A stretch of 64,000 nucleotides of DNA from Pantoea vagans. GTDB taxonomy: Bacteria > Pseudomonadota > Gammaproteobacteria > Enterobacterales > Enterobacteriaceae. Made by a program: the position numbers and the translations under genes. The notes beneath the pieces are model-generated. The model saw only the letters and a list, made by a program, of their open reading frames with translations, was not told the origin of the DNA and searched no databases. Of the stretch, positions 50,337 through 59,459 are shown piece by piece. Every line of letters begins with the position of its first letter. Positions within the stretch are counted from its first letter, which is position 1. Where the stretch lies: contig NZ_CP038853.1 in NCBI RefSeq assembly GCF_004792415.1, positions 2,914,001-2,978,000 of the forward strand, in the 5' to 3' direction.

Positions 50337-50376
50337 TTGAAAGCCCCCTTCCCGGTTTGAGTGGGAACGCTTTCAA
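50337..50376 (+). promoter_or_regulatory. Nested hairpin in the lipA leader
   Basis: TTGAAAGC (50337-50344) pairs with GCTTTCAA (50369-50376), enclosing TTCCC (50349-50353) with GGGAA (50363-50367). It starts about 17 bases after the likely transcription start set by the TATAAT at 50308-50313 and ends 29 bases before the lipA ATG. Confidence 0.5.
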
Positions 50377-50405
50377 ATCGCAATCCGACCGGAACCTGCT
50401 GATTT

Positions 50406-51371
50406 ATGAGTAAACCAATTCAGATGGAACGCGGCGTCAAATATCGTGACGCAGACAAAATGGCGCTGATCCCGGTGAAAACCGTGGCTGTTGAACGGCA
50501 GGAGATGTTGCGTAAGCCGGAATGGATGAAAATCAAGCTGCCAGCCGACTCCAGTCGTATTCAGGGTATTAAAGCTGCAATGCGCAAAAACGGGCTGCAC
50601 TCGGTCTGTGAAGAGGCGTCCTGCCCTAACCTTGCCGAATGCTTCAACCACGGCACCGCCACCTTTATGATCCTGGGTGCAATCTGTACCCGTCGTTGTC
50701 CGTTCTGCGATGTGGCGCATGGCCGTCCTAATGCACCGGATGCTAACGAACCCACTAAACTGGCGCAGACGATTGCCGATATGGGCCTGCGCTACGTGGT
50801 CATCACCTCGGTTGACCGTGATGATTTACGTGATGGCGGCGCGCAGCACTTTGCCGACTGCATCAGCGCGATTCGCGAAAAAAATCCCACTATTAAAATT
50901 GAAACGCTGGTGCCGGATTTCCGTGGCCGTATGGATCGCGCACTGGAGATTCTTACCGCGACGCCACCGGATGTGTTTAACCACAACCTGGAAAACGTAC
51001 CGCGTGTTTACCGCCAGGTGCGTCCAGGCGCGAACTACGAGTGGTCACTGAAGCTGCTGGAGCGTTTCAAAGAAGCGCATCCGCATATCCCGACTAAATC
51101 GGGTCTGATGGTGGGCCTGGGTGAAACCAACGCCGAAATCGTTGAGGTGATGCGCGATCTGCGTCGCCACGGCGTCACCATGCTGACGCTGGGACAGTAT
51201 CTGCAGCCGAGCCGCCATCACCTGCCGGTTCAGCGCTACGTCAGCCCAGCCGAGTTCGATGAGATGAAAGCAGAAGCGATGGCGATGGGCTTTACCCATG
51301 CCGCGTGCGGTCCGTTTGTCCGCTCTTCCTATCATGCGGATATGCAGGCTAAAGGCGAAGAAGTGAAATAA
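50406..51371 (+). CDS. lipA: Lipoyl synthase
   Basis: A 321-residue radical-SAM enzyme inserting two sulfurs into octanoyl-lipoyl domains, same length as in E. coli. The auxiliary cluster motif is [12 protein letters not shown] near 68-79, the radical-SAM motif CTRRCPFC near 94-101, and the C-terminal serine in RSSYHAD ligates the auxiliary cluster. It probably receives electrons from flavodoxin (fldA in this window). The leader holds a nested hairpin. Convergent with tatE across a bidirectional terminator. Confidence 0.98.
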   Translation: MSKPIQMERGVKYRDADKMALIPVKTVAVERQEMLRKPEWMKIKLPADSSRIQGIKAAMRKNGLHSVCEEASCPNLAECFNHGTATFMILGAICTRRCPFCDVAHGRPNAPDANEPTKLAQTIADMGLRYVVITSVDRDDLRDGGAQHFADCISAIREKNPTIKIETLVPDFRGRMDRALEILTATPPDVFNHNLENVPRVYRQVRPGANYEWSLKLLERFKEAHPHIPTKSGLMVGLGETNAEIVEVMRDLRRHGVTMLTLGQYLQPSRHHLPVQRYVSPAEFDEMKAEAMAMGFTHAACGPFVRSSYHADMQAKGEEVK

Positions 51372-51401
51372 TCACGAAGCCTTTCAGAAAGCTTAAAAAA
51401 C

Positions 51402-51434
51402 AAAAAACCAGACTGGGAACAGCCTGGTTTTTTT
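51402..51434. terminator. Bidirectional terminator between lipA and tatE
   Basis: CCAG-a-CTG GGAA CAG-c-CTGG, extended by AAAAAA on the left and TTTTTTT on the right, giving an intrinsic terminator in both directions. Confidence 0.85.
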
Positions 51435-51492
51435 ATACGTGCCTGAAATGGCCTGAAATAAAAAGTAACAGTTATTTGCAGCAAATAACCGA

Positions 51493-51696
51493 TTAATCTT
51501 TATGAACGACGCGTTCTGCCGGCACGTCTTCAGCCGTTGTTCGGGTTGCACTGGTATCTTCGTCTTTCATGGCTTTTTTGAAGCCCTTGATCGCGGAGCC
51601 CAGATCGCCGCCCAGAGAGCGCAACTTATTGGTACCAAAAAGCAGTACGATAAGCGCACCGATAATCAGCAGCTTGGCAATACTGATACCTTCCAT
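51493..51696 (-). CDS. tatE: Twin-arginine translocase accessory subunit TatE
   Basis: A 67-residue TatA-type protein: one membrane segment at about 5-20 ([16 protein letters not shown]), a hinge TNKL, an amphipathic helix [18 protein letters not shown], and a charged tail. It forms pores with TatBC for folded protein export. It resembles the solo TatE of E. coli, which also follows lipA, but here it is on the opposite strand, so a local inversion or insertion has happened. Confidence 0.92.
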   Translation of the reverse strand: MEGISIAKLLIIGALIVLLFGTNKLRSLGGDLGSAIKGFKKAMKDEDTSATRTTAEDVPAERVVHKD

Positions 51697-51788
51697 ATTT
51701 AACCTTTCAACTTTATCGAATCACGGTGACTGTTATTTACGCGCAGTTTGCCTGCGGCGACAACTGGAATCTGTAACAGAGTAAGATC

Positions 51789-52555
<767 letters not shown>

Positions 52556-52559
<4 letters not shown>

Positions 52560-53503
52560 TGTTCCTCCCGCTGAGATTGCGCGCTGCCCGCTACCGTCGC
52601 GGCGCGTCTGGGGGCGCTGGCCACCCGGCGGGTGCCACGTGCATAGTAGCGCTCGATGGCGGACTGGCCCAGATTGAGGATCGAGGTGATCAGCAGATAC
52701 CAGATCACTGCCACCATCAGCATCGGGATGATCTCGAAGGTGCGGTTGTAGATCGCCTGCACCGAGTAGAGCAGATCGCCCATCGCGATCACGCTGACCA
52801 GCGACGTCGCCTTGATCATGCTGATCAACTGGTTGCCGGTGGGCGGAATGATAGACCGCATCGCCTGCGGAATAATGATGCGTCGCAGCGCACGCGACCG
52901 GCTCATGCCAAAGGCTTGCGTGGTCTCCACCTGACCGTTATCCACCGACAGCAGCCCGGCGCGAATAATTTCCGCCATATAGGCCGCTTCATTCAGTGCC
53001 AGCCCGGCAATGGCTGCCGTCAGCGGCGTAATCAGATCGTTGGTGTTCCAGCTGGCCAGCGTGATGCTGCTCCACGGCAGCGTCAGCGACAGCGCGGGAA
53101 ACAGCGTGGAAAGGTTGTACCAGAAGATCAGCTGCACCAGTAGCGGCGTACCCCGGAAAAACCAGATATAGAGCCCGGCGACGCCGCGCAGCAGCCGGTT
53201 CTCAGAGAGCCGCCAGACGCCCAGCAGCAGACCCAGCAGCGTGCCCAGTATCATCGACACGACCGTCAGCCCCAAAGTGACCTGCAACCCTTTCAGCACG
53301 GATTCTTCGGTAAACCACTTCAGCACCACCTGCCACTCAAAGTTAGGATTGGTCGCCACCAGCCATAGCAGATTCGAGCCGATTACCAGCACCAGAATCC
53401 AGCTGATCCAGCGCCCGTAAGTGGGCGCGCTGCGGGCGAACGCCACGTCGCGCAGCTGTGCCTCTCCACTCTCATCGCGGTGCAAATGGCGAGACGGGCT
53501 CAT
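52556..53503 (-). CDS. Polar amino acid-type ABC transporter permease
   Basis: A 315-residue inner-membrane permease of the HisMQ type. The first about 30 residues are soluble and charged, then about five membrane segments follow (first near 32-52, [19 protein letters not shown]). The EAA loop is [22 protein letters not shown] near 215-238. Only one permease gene is present, so the transporter probably uses a homodimer. A basic Ala/Arg-rich tail follows the last segment. It overlaps both neighbours by 4 bases (ATGA). Confidence 0.9.
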
Positions 53504-54387
53504 TTGCTGGCCTCTTTCGCCAGATTCAGCCCGGGCGCTTTGGTCATGTTGCCCTCAAGCTGCCACTTTTTCATGATCGCTGCATAAGTGCCGTTCTGAT
53601 ACAGCTCTTTGTAGGCATCCAATACCACCTGGCCCAGCGGTGAGCCTTTTGGCACCACAGTACCCTGGAAGATATCGCCAAAACCGTTTTTGTGCCCTTT
53701 GCCCGCCAGTTCAAGTTGTCCCTTCGCCTGATTAACAAAGTAAGTCAGTGGAGCCTGTGATGAGAAGAAGGCATCGGAACGTTTAGAGCGCACCGCCAGA
53801 ATAGACGAAGGCTGATCGGTAAAGGCCTGCACCGTCACCGCCGGCTTTCCATCGGCCACACACTGCGCTGACTGTTTACGGATAACCTGTTCCGCAGAGC
53901 CAGCGGCCATAACCGCAATACGCTTGCCGCAGGTGTCATCCAGCTGATTAATTTTTGCCGGATTCCCCTTCTGCACGCCGAACACCACAAACTCCTGCAC
54001 AAAATCGACGAAGTCCACTTTCTGCTGGCGGTCCGGATAATCACCAATCGGGCCAATCGCCAGCTGATAGCGACCCGCATTGATGCCGGTCAGCACGCCT
54101 GACAGGCCGCTCACCGTCGCATGCTCGATTTTCACACCCAGCAGTTGCGCCAGCGCGGTGGTTAGCTCCGCTGAGGCGCCCTCCATCGCGTGCGGGCCAT
54201 TAACGATTTCATAGGGCGGAAATGAACCGTTGTTCACTGAAATCATTTTGCCCGCTTTTTTGATTTCATCCGGCAGCCGATCATGCAGGGCCTGGTCAAC
54301 TTTTTGCACCGGAATAGCGTCGGCAGCCTGCGCCAGGGAGGCAGTCAGCCCCAGCGCCACGATTAAGGCGGTTGCTCTCTTCGTCAT
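53500..54387 (-). CDS. Periplasmic amino acid-type solute-binding protein
   Basis: A 295-residue family 3 solute-binding protein. The signal peptide is residues 1-22 (MTKRATALIVALGLTASLAQA, cleavage before AD). The mature protein has the ligand-site pattern SVNNGSFPPYEIVNG near 50 and MEGASAELTTALAQLLGVKI near 70, then GRYQLAIGPIGDYPDRQQKVDFVDF. Two cysteines (in DDTCGKR and SAQCVADGK) could form a disulfide. The frame runs 81 codons upstream into the amidase gene; the ATG at 54385-54387 is chosen for its signal peptide and AGGAAT-type ribosome site. Ligand unknown. Confidence 0.9.
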   Translation of the reverse strand: MTKRATALIVALGLTASLAQAADAIPVQKVDQALHDRLPDEIKKAGKMISVNNGSFPPYEIVNGPHAMEGASAELTTALAQLLGVKIEHATVSGLSGVLTGINAGRYQLAIGPIGDYPDRQQKVDFVDFVQEFVVFGVQKGNPAKINQLDDTCGKRIAVMAAGSAEQVIRKQSAQCVADGKPAVTVQAFTDQPSSILAVRSKRSDAFFSSQAPLTYFVNQAKGQLELAGKGHKNGFGDIFQGTVVPKGSPLGQVVLDAYKELYQNGTYAAIMKKWQLEGNMTKAPGLNLAKEASK

Positions 54388-54409
54388 AAGGAATTCCTGG
54401 TTCAGCGGA

Positions 54410-55201
54410 TCAGTTGAGTTCGGGACGGGCGAAGCGTCGGTTCTCCAGCACTGGCAGTACCCGGCGGGCATAGGCGACGCGCTCAGGGTCGAGATCGGCA
54501 AACAGCAGTGCGGGTGACTCCGCCGCATTCGCCACCGCGACGCCAAGCGGATCGACCACCAGACTGTTGCCGATATTGCGTGGGCCACACTCGCCCACCG
54601 CCACCATATAGCAGGTATTCTCCAGCGCACGGGCGCGGGTCAGTAACTCCCAGTGCATCTCTTTCAGCGGACCTTTAACCCAGGCAGCAGGCAGCACCAG
54701 TACGTCTGCACCATCCAGCACCAGCCGACGCGCCAGCTCCGGGAAACGTACGTCATAGCAGGTCATTAATCCGACTTTCATACCCGCGACGTCAATCAGC
54801 GGCGGAATGACATGGCCCGGATTGACCCGCTGCGACTCCTGCATCGCAAAGGCATCGTACAGATGCAGCTTTTCATAGGCGGCGATGATCTCACCGTTAC
54901 GGATAGCCACCAGCACGTTGAGCGCTTTTTGCTGGTCGGTGGGAACGTGAACGCTCATCATGGTGGTCAGCGCCGTGTGCTTGCTGGCGGCCAGCAACTG
55001 GCTCAGAAAAGGGCCATCCAGCGGCTGTGCTGCCTTCAGTACTAAATCAGGGTCGGCAATATCACGCGCCAGCACACCTTCCGGCAGGACCAGCAGGTCG
55101 GCCCCCCCTTCTGACGCACGCTGCATTAAATCCAGACAGATATGAGCGTTGTCCTGCCATTCGCGGCTTACCGCAAACTGTCCCAGTGCCACTTTCATCA
55201 T
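54410..55201 (-). CDS. Nit1-type C-N hydrolase, probable deaminated glutathione amidase
   Basis: A 263-residue nitrilase-superfamily amidase with the complete triad Glu41 (LVLPEG), Lys111 (YEKLHLYD) and Cys148 (MTCYDVRFPE). It is closest in my recall to the E. coli YbeM/Nit1 protein, which hydrolyses deaminated glutathione (a transamination by-product) and is disrupted in K-12 next to tatE. Here the gene is intact and lies inside a transporter operon, 22 bases before the binding-protein gene and overlapping the upstream gene by 4 bases. Hydrolysis of another omega-amide brought in by the transporter is an alternative. Confidence 0.85.
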   Translation of the reverse strand: MMKVALGQFAVSREWQDNAHICLDLMQRASEGGADLLVLPEGVLARDIADPDLVLKAAQPLDGPFLSQLLAASKHTALTTMMSVHVPTDQQKALNVLVAIRNGEIIAAYEKLHLYDAFAMQESQRVNPGHVIPPLIDVAGMKVGLMTCYDVRFPELARRLVLDGADVLVLPAAWVKGPLKEMHWELLTRARALENTCYMVAVGECGPRNIGNSLVVDPLGVAVANAAESPALLFADLDPERVAYARRVLPVLENRRFARPELN

Positions 55202-56166
55202 TTCTCTTCTCCCGCAGCGGCCGGAAACATCGCTTCCGGCGTCAGTAATTGGTGGGTCAGTCCCTGCTGATAAAGCTCGCGGCTAAAGTCCGCAATCATC
55301 TTCCTGTTAGCGCTAAAACCATTCTGATTCCAGTCCGCCGGTAATTCCTGCGCAGTGCGTCGCAAATCGTCCAGCAGCCACGGCGTGGTGTCGGCATATT
55401 TCTCTCTTTTCTGCATCCACAGCTGATAAGAGCGATCAATCACTTCACTTAACGCCGCAGGCAGCCACGGATGTTCCGCCGCCAGCGCCGGTTTAAGGGC
55501 CAGAATATGAATGCCCGGCACATAGCCGACACGGTGAAAGTAGTCCCGTTCCGCCTGATAAAAATCGGTCTGCAGCTGCCGCAGACCCGAATCAGGCAGG
55601 AAAAAGCCCTCCGGCATAAACGGTGTGAAGATGGCATCCAGCTCACCTGCCTGCAGCATCTCAATCAGCGGTCGCTCGTCAGGAGCCGGCTCAATGCGGC
55701 CGGGCCGGCCAAATCCCGCCAGCCGATCGACTATCGGATGCTCTGCCGTAAGACGACCGGCATACCAGAAGACATCATCAATTTCGACACCTGCTTCACG
55801 CAGCACCGTGCGTGTCCAGGTATTGCCCGAATCCTGCCAGCCGGTGACGCCAATCCTTTTGCCTTTCAGCTCTGCAGGCGTAGTGAGGGCGCTGCTGGCG
55901 GTGGTGATGATGCAGCGCTGACGGAAGCCGCGCATCAGAAAGTGCGGCAGGCCGAGTAAGGTTTCGTCGCCTCTGGCCCGGCTCTGGGCGTAGCGGCTGA
56001 AGGAGACTTCGCCCGCGTCATAATCAGGGCTGGTCGCCAGGTCATTCACCAGCGTGCCGACGCGGTCGATCTGCAGATCAAAGCCTTCCGGTCTGATATC
56101 GCCCAGCGCCAGTGGGGTGAAGTAGTCCCAGTCGCGTACCGCCAGTCTGATGAGTAGCTTTGCCAT
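55198..56166 (-). CDS. NMT1/THI5-fold protein, 4,5-dihydroxyphthalate decarboxylase-like, leaderless
   Basis: A 322-residue protein resembling NMT1-like binding proteins and 4,5-dihydroxyphthalate decarboxylase. Recognisable parts are AVRDWDYFTPLALGDIRPEGFDL near 8, YDAGEVSFSRYAQSR near 50, the type II fold segment LKGKRIGVTGWQDSGNTWTR near 100 and LQAGELDAIFTPFMPEGFF near 170. There is no signal peptide or lipobox, so it should be cytoplasmic and may be an enzyme rather than a transporter subunit. First gene of the five-gene operon, divergent from the MocR regulator. The substrate is unknown. Confidence 0.75.
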   Translation of the reverse strand: MAKLLIRLAVRDWDYFTPLALGDIRPEGFDLQIDRVGTLVNDLATSPDYDAGEVSFSRYAQSRARGDETLLGLPHFLMRGFRQRCIITTASSALTTPAELKGKRIGVTGWQDSGNTWTRTVLREAGVEIDDVFWYAGRLTAEHPIVDRLAGFGRPGRIEPAPDERPLIEMLQAGELDAIFTPFMPEGFFLPDSGLRQLQTDFYQAERDYFHRVGYVPGIHILALKPALAAEHPWLPAALSEVIDRSYQLWMQKREKYADTTPWLLDDLRRTAQELPADWNQNGFSANRKMIADFSRELYQQGLTHQLLTPEAMFPAAAGEEK

Positions 56167-56245
56167 GATCTCTCCGTTTACGCTTCGCCGTCGGTAAGGG
56201 GCTTAAAATAGTGCTTGAATTTGATACTAGAGCCGTAATACTTAT

Positions 56246-56275
56246 CTGAACAATCACTATTTTGTTACTGAACAA
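56246..56275. promoter_or_regulatory. Direct repeats in the MocR / transporter operon control region
   Basis: CTGAACAA occurs at 56246-56253 and 56268-56275, 22 bp apart; the second copy also forms an inverted repeat TTTGTT-ACTG-AACAAA. They lie in the 120-bp divergent gap just before the MocR gene. Spaced direct repeats are typical of MocR-family operators. Confidence 0.5.
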
Positions 56276-56286
56276 AGTATTTTCTT

Positions 56287-57642
56287 ATGACAGAGAGCGT
56301 CGACCTCAACTGGTTTTGCAGCCAGATAACATCGCCTTCGGTGAAAGGCATCGCCCAGGCCGCCTCCGCCCTGATTCGGGACGGACAGATTGCGACAGGC
56401 ATGCAGATGCCTGCGGTGCGGGAGATCGCGGAGCAGCTGGGCATCAGTCCGGCAACCGTTTCTGCTGCCTGGGCGCAACTCAGAAAGCAGAAAGTACTGG
56501 CGGGCAAAGGACGCAGTGGTGTCTGGGTCAGTGGCAACACGGTGATGCCGCGTCCGATTCGCTTTGAGAAGATCGGTAACTACGGCGATAACATCCGGGC
56601 CGATCTGACTCTGGCCTCACCCGATCCTGCCCTGCTGCCTGACCTGCAGCGCGCCCTGCAGGCGGCCCTGCACTCACCGCAACTCAATAGCTACACCCGT
56701 GAAGCGATTTCAGCGCCGCTGCTTCAGGCGATTAAGCCGCGCTGGCCCTATGCGGCAGAAGCGTTTCTGGCAACGGATGGCGGTTTTGATGCGATGAACC
56801 TGCTGGTACAGACCCTCGTCTCGCCGGGTGACCGGGTGATTATTGAAGATCCAACCGCAACCCGGCTGCTCGATATGCTGGATAACGTCGGCGCAGAGAT
56901 CCTGCCGCTGGCATGTGATGAGGAGGGTCCGCTGCCGGATGTCCTGTCTGTTCTGCTGGAGCAGGCACCGGTGATGCTGATCTATCAGCCCCGTACTCAC
57001 TCCGCTACCGGGAACAGCATCAGCGTGGCGCGACGTCAGGCACTGGCGCAGGTTCTGCAGATGAGCAGCACACTGATTGTTGAGGATGATGGGATTGGCG
57101 ATCTCTCCGCGGAGGCGAGCTGGAGCCTGGGTTCGCACTTTCCTGAGAGAACATTGCACATCCGTTCATTTTCCAAAGCCTACGGGCCGGATCTGCGGCT
57201 GGCCGTGCTCTCTGCCACCTCGGAGATGGTGAAGCGGATTCAGTCATGGCGAAATTTTGGCGTCAGCTGGACCAGCCGCATTCTGCAGGACGCAGTCGCG
57301 TGGCTGCTGGAGGATAAGGCAACGCAACAGCAGATTGCCACCGCGCGCGCAATCTACCGGCAACGACGCGAAGCGATGCTGACGTCGCTGGCGCGGCGCG
57401 GTCTCTCTCTGCCGCTTCGCGACGGGTTAAGCCTCTATATCCCGGTAGCGTCGGAGCAGTTTGCCATGATTACGCTGGCGGCACGCGGGATTGCGGTCGT
57501 GCCGGGCGAGCGCTGTCGGCTTGGCCCCACGCAGTTTATTCGCGTCAGCATCGCCAGCCTCAGGGATGAACAGCGGGAGATGATTGCCGGGGCACTGGTC
57601 ATCGCCTCCGGACGGGAAGTTAACCCGCTTGCAGATCTTTGA
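56287..57642 (+). CDS. MocR-family (GntR HTH plus aminotransferase domain) regulator
   Basis: A 451-residue regulator. Residues 1-80 form a GntR winged helix (LIRDGQIATGMQMPAVREIAEQLGISPATVSAAWAQL). From about 100 the protein is a fold type I aminotransferase-like domain with the PLP lysine in SFSKAYGPDLRLA near residue 296 and the substrate Asp/Tyr region in IIEDPTATRL and LIYQPRTHSATG. Such regulators sense PLP or an amino compound. It is divergent from the transporter-amidase operon and probably controls it. Its 3' end overlaps the convergent GNAT gene by 23 bases. Confidence 0.9.
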   Translation: MTESVDLNWFCSQITSPSVKGIAQAASALIRDGQIATGMQMPAVREIAEQLGISPATVSAAWAQLRKQKVLAGKGRSGVWVSGNTVMPRPIRFEKIGNYGDNIRADLTLASPDPALLPDLQRALQAALHSPQLNSYTREAISAPLLQAIKPRWPYAAEAFLATDGGFDAMNLLVQTLVSPGDRVIIEDPTATRLLDMLDNVGAEILPLACDEEGPLPDVLSVLLEQAPVMLIYQPRTHSATGNSISVARRQALAQVLQMSSTLIVEDDGIGDLSAEASWSLGSHFPERTLHIRSFSKAYGPDLRLAVLSATSEMVKRIQSWRNFGVSWTSRILQDAVAWLLEDKATQQQIATARAIYRQRREAMLTSLARRGLSLPLRDGLSLYIPVASEQFAMITLAARGIAVVPGERCRLGPTQFIRVSIASLRDEQREMIAGALVIASGREVNPLADL

Positions 57643-58051
57643 TGAGATAACGGGGTGACTCAGCATAACCTTCGCGGGCGTAGAACTGATTCGCCTTGAG
57701 ACGTGACTGATGGCAATGGACTTCCATGCGATCGCAGCCACGACGCGCTGCCAGCGTTTCAGCGTGCTGAAGCAGTTGCTGGCCGACGCCTTTACTGCGC
57801 TCACCCTCTGCAATGCAGAAGTAGCTGATGCGGGCAAAATCACCGGCCAGGGCCAGCTGAGGAATAAAGTGCAGGGAAAGAAAACCCAGCACCTGACTGC
57901 CATGTTCCGCCACCAGCAGCGCTTCACTGGGATCGCTGCATAACTGCGCCAGGCGCTGTTCAATAAAGCTTTCGGTGCCGCCATAGCCTAATTCGCTCAG
58001 CAAGGCACTCAACGCAAAACTGTCTTTCAACTCTGCCTGACGTATGTTCAT
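57620..58051 (-). CDS. GNAT-family N-acetyltransferase
   Basis: A 143-residue acetyltransferase. The acetyl-CoA binding motif A is CIAEGERSKGVGQQLLQHAE near 78-97 (R-x-x-G-x-G), and the end KANQFYAREGYAESPRYLIKDL is the usual motif B with the tyrosine. The substrate is not predictable. The last 23 bases overlap the end of the MocR gene on the other strand. The ATG at 58049-58051 has AGGAGG 4 bases upstream. Confidence 0.9.
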   Translation of the reverse strand: MNIRQAELKDSFALSALLSELGYGGTESFIEQRLAQLCSDPSEALLVAEHGSQVLGFLSLHFIPQLALAGDFARISYFCIAEGERSKGVGQQLLQHAETLAARRGCDRMEVHCHQSRLKANQFYAREGYAESPRYLIKDLQAG

Positions 58052-58202
58052 CCTGCCTCCTCACTCACCGGGTTCTGTCGCTCAGTTATATAGCGTCGCA
58101 AACTAAAAAGCTGCATGTCAGGTTGTTATAAATATGTTACGGGAATTTATTGTGAACCGCCGCGCAGTTTGTGCGGCCACAGGGACGATACAGGAGGTTA
58201 CG

Positions 58203-58235
58203 ATGAAAGGAATGAAGCGCAGATTACAGCCATAA
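58203..58235 (+). CDS. Candidate 10-residue small ORF before a terminator
   Basis: Ten codons (MKGMKRRLQP) preceded by AGGAGG with a 5-base spacer and ending exactly at the A-run of a strong terminator. No gene on this strand continues past the terminator, so a short transcript of roughly 100-150 bases could carry just this ORF. The peptide is basic. Alternatively the transcript is a small RNA and the ORF is incidental. I do not recognise it. Confidence 0.4.
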   Translation: MKGMKRRLQP

Positions 58236-58262
58236 AAAAACCCGCCATCAGGCGGGTTTTTA
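58234..58262. terminator. Bidirectional terminator downstream of cspE
   Basis: CCCGCC-ATCA-GGCGGG with seven A on the left and five T on the right. It ends cspE on the minus strand (18 bases after its stop) and the short plus-strand transcript. Confidence 0.88.
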
Positions 58263-58279
58263 GAATTCTGACTGTTAAC

Positions 58280-58489
58280 TTACAGACTGATAACGTTAGC
58301 AGCAGATGGGCCTTTAGCGCCGTCGGTGATTTCAAACTCTACACGCTGACCTTCAGCCAGAGTTTTGAAGCCGTTGCTCTGGATTGCAGAGAAATGTACG
58401 AATACATCTTTGCTGCCATCTTCAGGAGTAATGAAACCGAATCCTTTAGATTCATTAAACCACTTAACGTTACCTTTGATCTTAGACAT
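58280..58489 (-). CDS. cspE: Cold-shock family RNA chaperone CspE
   Basis: A 69-residue OB-fold nucleic acid chaperone that melts RNA hairpins and acts as a transcription antiterminator. RNP1 is KGFGFITP and RNP2 is VFVHFS. Only about three residues differ from my recall of E. coli CspE. A sigma-70 promoter about 50 bases upstream and the terminator after it make a single-gene unit. The crcB gene, neighbour in E. coli, is absent. Confidence 0.96.
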   Translation of the reverse strand: MSKIKGNVKWFNESKGFGFITPEDGSKDVFVHFSAIQSNGFKTLAEGQRVEFEITDGAKGPSAANVISL

Positions 58490-58537
58490 CTATATTACCT
58501 TTACATGAAAAATGGACACTAAACTGTGTCGGGGTCT

Positions 58538-58566
58538 AGTACAGCAATTGCTGAGGGATTTGTCCA
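58538..58566 (-). promoter_or_regulatory. Promoter of cspE
   Basis: On the minus strand a -35 TGGACA (58561-58566) and a -10 TGTACT (58538-58543) are 17 bases apart, giving a leader of about 40-50 bases before the cspE ATG. Confidence 0.6.
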
Positions 58567-59197
58567 GCATGATTTGATGAAAAAGTGATAAATATCGCCT
58601 TTCCGTGCATCCATCACACTTTCCTGCTTACAGACTTGCGAATCGTCCGTAAACAGCTAGCAGGTCCATGACCTGTACTGAACGCTAACCCGCTGGAAAG
58701 ACGCACCTTTTTTCTCCGTGAGTTACACAGCACTCACGTTAAAAAGAAAAATCTTATTAAGACGTATTCCTCTTCTTAATGAAGGCAACAGAAGTAAAAA
58801 CGCATTTTTTTTATCTTCATCGGAACAGCGCTTTTCTCTGCCTGACCCATTTTTAAGGGTTCTCGCAGTCATTGCGGCAAAAATGCTCATTAAATGAGCA
58901 TAAATTCTTAAATTTCTGAGCGCAGTTCCTGCTTTTAATTGCACCCGGATAAGCGTTCAGTGCCAGTAATCCCAGTCAGAGTGGGGTATTCGCGGATATT
59001 TCAGCCAACAGCAAAGAAACATTGAGCGAGATCAATGAAGTGCTTTTTAGTGGTTGAATTCGCATTTGGCAACAAACAATCAGCGTTATAAGAAATTACG
59101 TTTCTCATCGCAGTCCGGAATAATGTTGCGCAGCAATAGATAAAATCTGCTTAACCGTACAGAGGCAGGCATCCGTCAGGGCGCAGTAAAAAGGAGG
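58567..59197. other. Gene-poor 630-bp stretch upstream of cspE
   Basis: No convincing coding region. It is AT-rich with stop codons in all frames; short frames at 58723-58944 and 59105-59293 (minus) lack ribosome sites and family features. It contains a 19-bp palindrome, ATGCTCATT-A-AATGAGCAT (58883-58901), a dyad CGTGAGT/ACTCACG near 58720-58741, and an FNR-like site TTGAG-N4-ATCAA at 59022-59035. It likely holds the promoter of the 59.2 kb gene and perhaps a small RNA. Confidence 0.5.
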
Positions 59198-59416
59198 ATG
59201 AGACGCAGAATGGTGATGAAGATACGCTGTAGCCAGTGTGGAAGCGCACGGTTCGTTTTCACTGATTATCGGGAGGGTAAGCGCAACTTTCATGGTGCCT
59301 GCTGCGCATGCTGTAAAAAACAGCTGGGCTCACAGGATCTGCTACCGAATACGCCGATGGATCCCATTAGTCAGTATTTGTTAGCGAGCCAGAAAACAGT
59401 TCGGGCACCTGATTAG
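59198..59416 (+). CDS. Small zinc-ribbon protein of unknown function
   Basis: Up to 72 residues with CSQCGS near residue 10 and CCACCKKQ near 35, spaced as a zinc ribbon, followed by a short polar tail. The true start may be the ATG at 59198, 59210 or 59216; AAGGAGG at 59191-59197 touches the first and is 12 bases from the second. From 59216 the protein would begin MKIRCSQCGSARFVF. I do not recognise a named family. Its stop lies inside a hairpin (GGGCACCT/AGGTGCCC, 59403-59422). An FNR-like box is about 165 bp upstream. Confidence 0.65.
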   Translation: MRRRMVMKIRCSQCGSARFVFTDYREGKRNFHGACCACCKKQLGSQDLLPNTPMDPISQYLLASQKTVRAPD

Positions 59417-59459
59417 GTGCCCGCTGTCGCTGAAGCTTTAACTTAACAAAACTATGACA

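Noticed and set aside
58723..58944. 73-residue minus-strand frame upstream of cspE
   Set aside because: No ribosome site, biased composition and it crosses a palindrome; no family resemblance.
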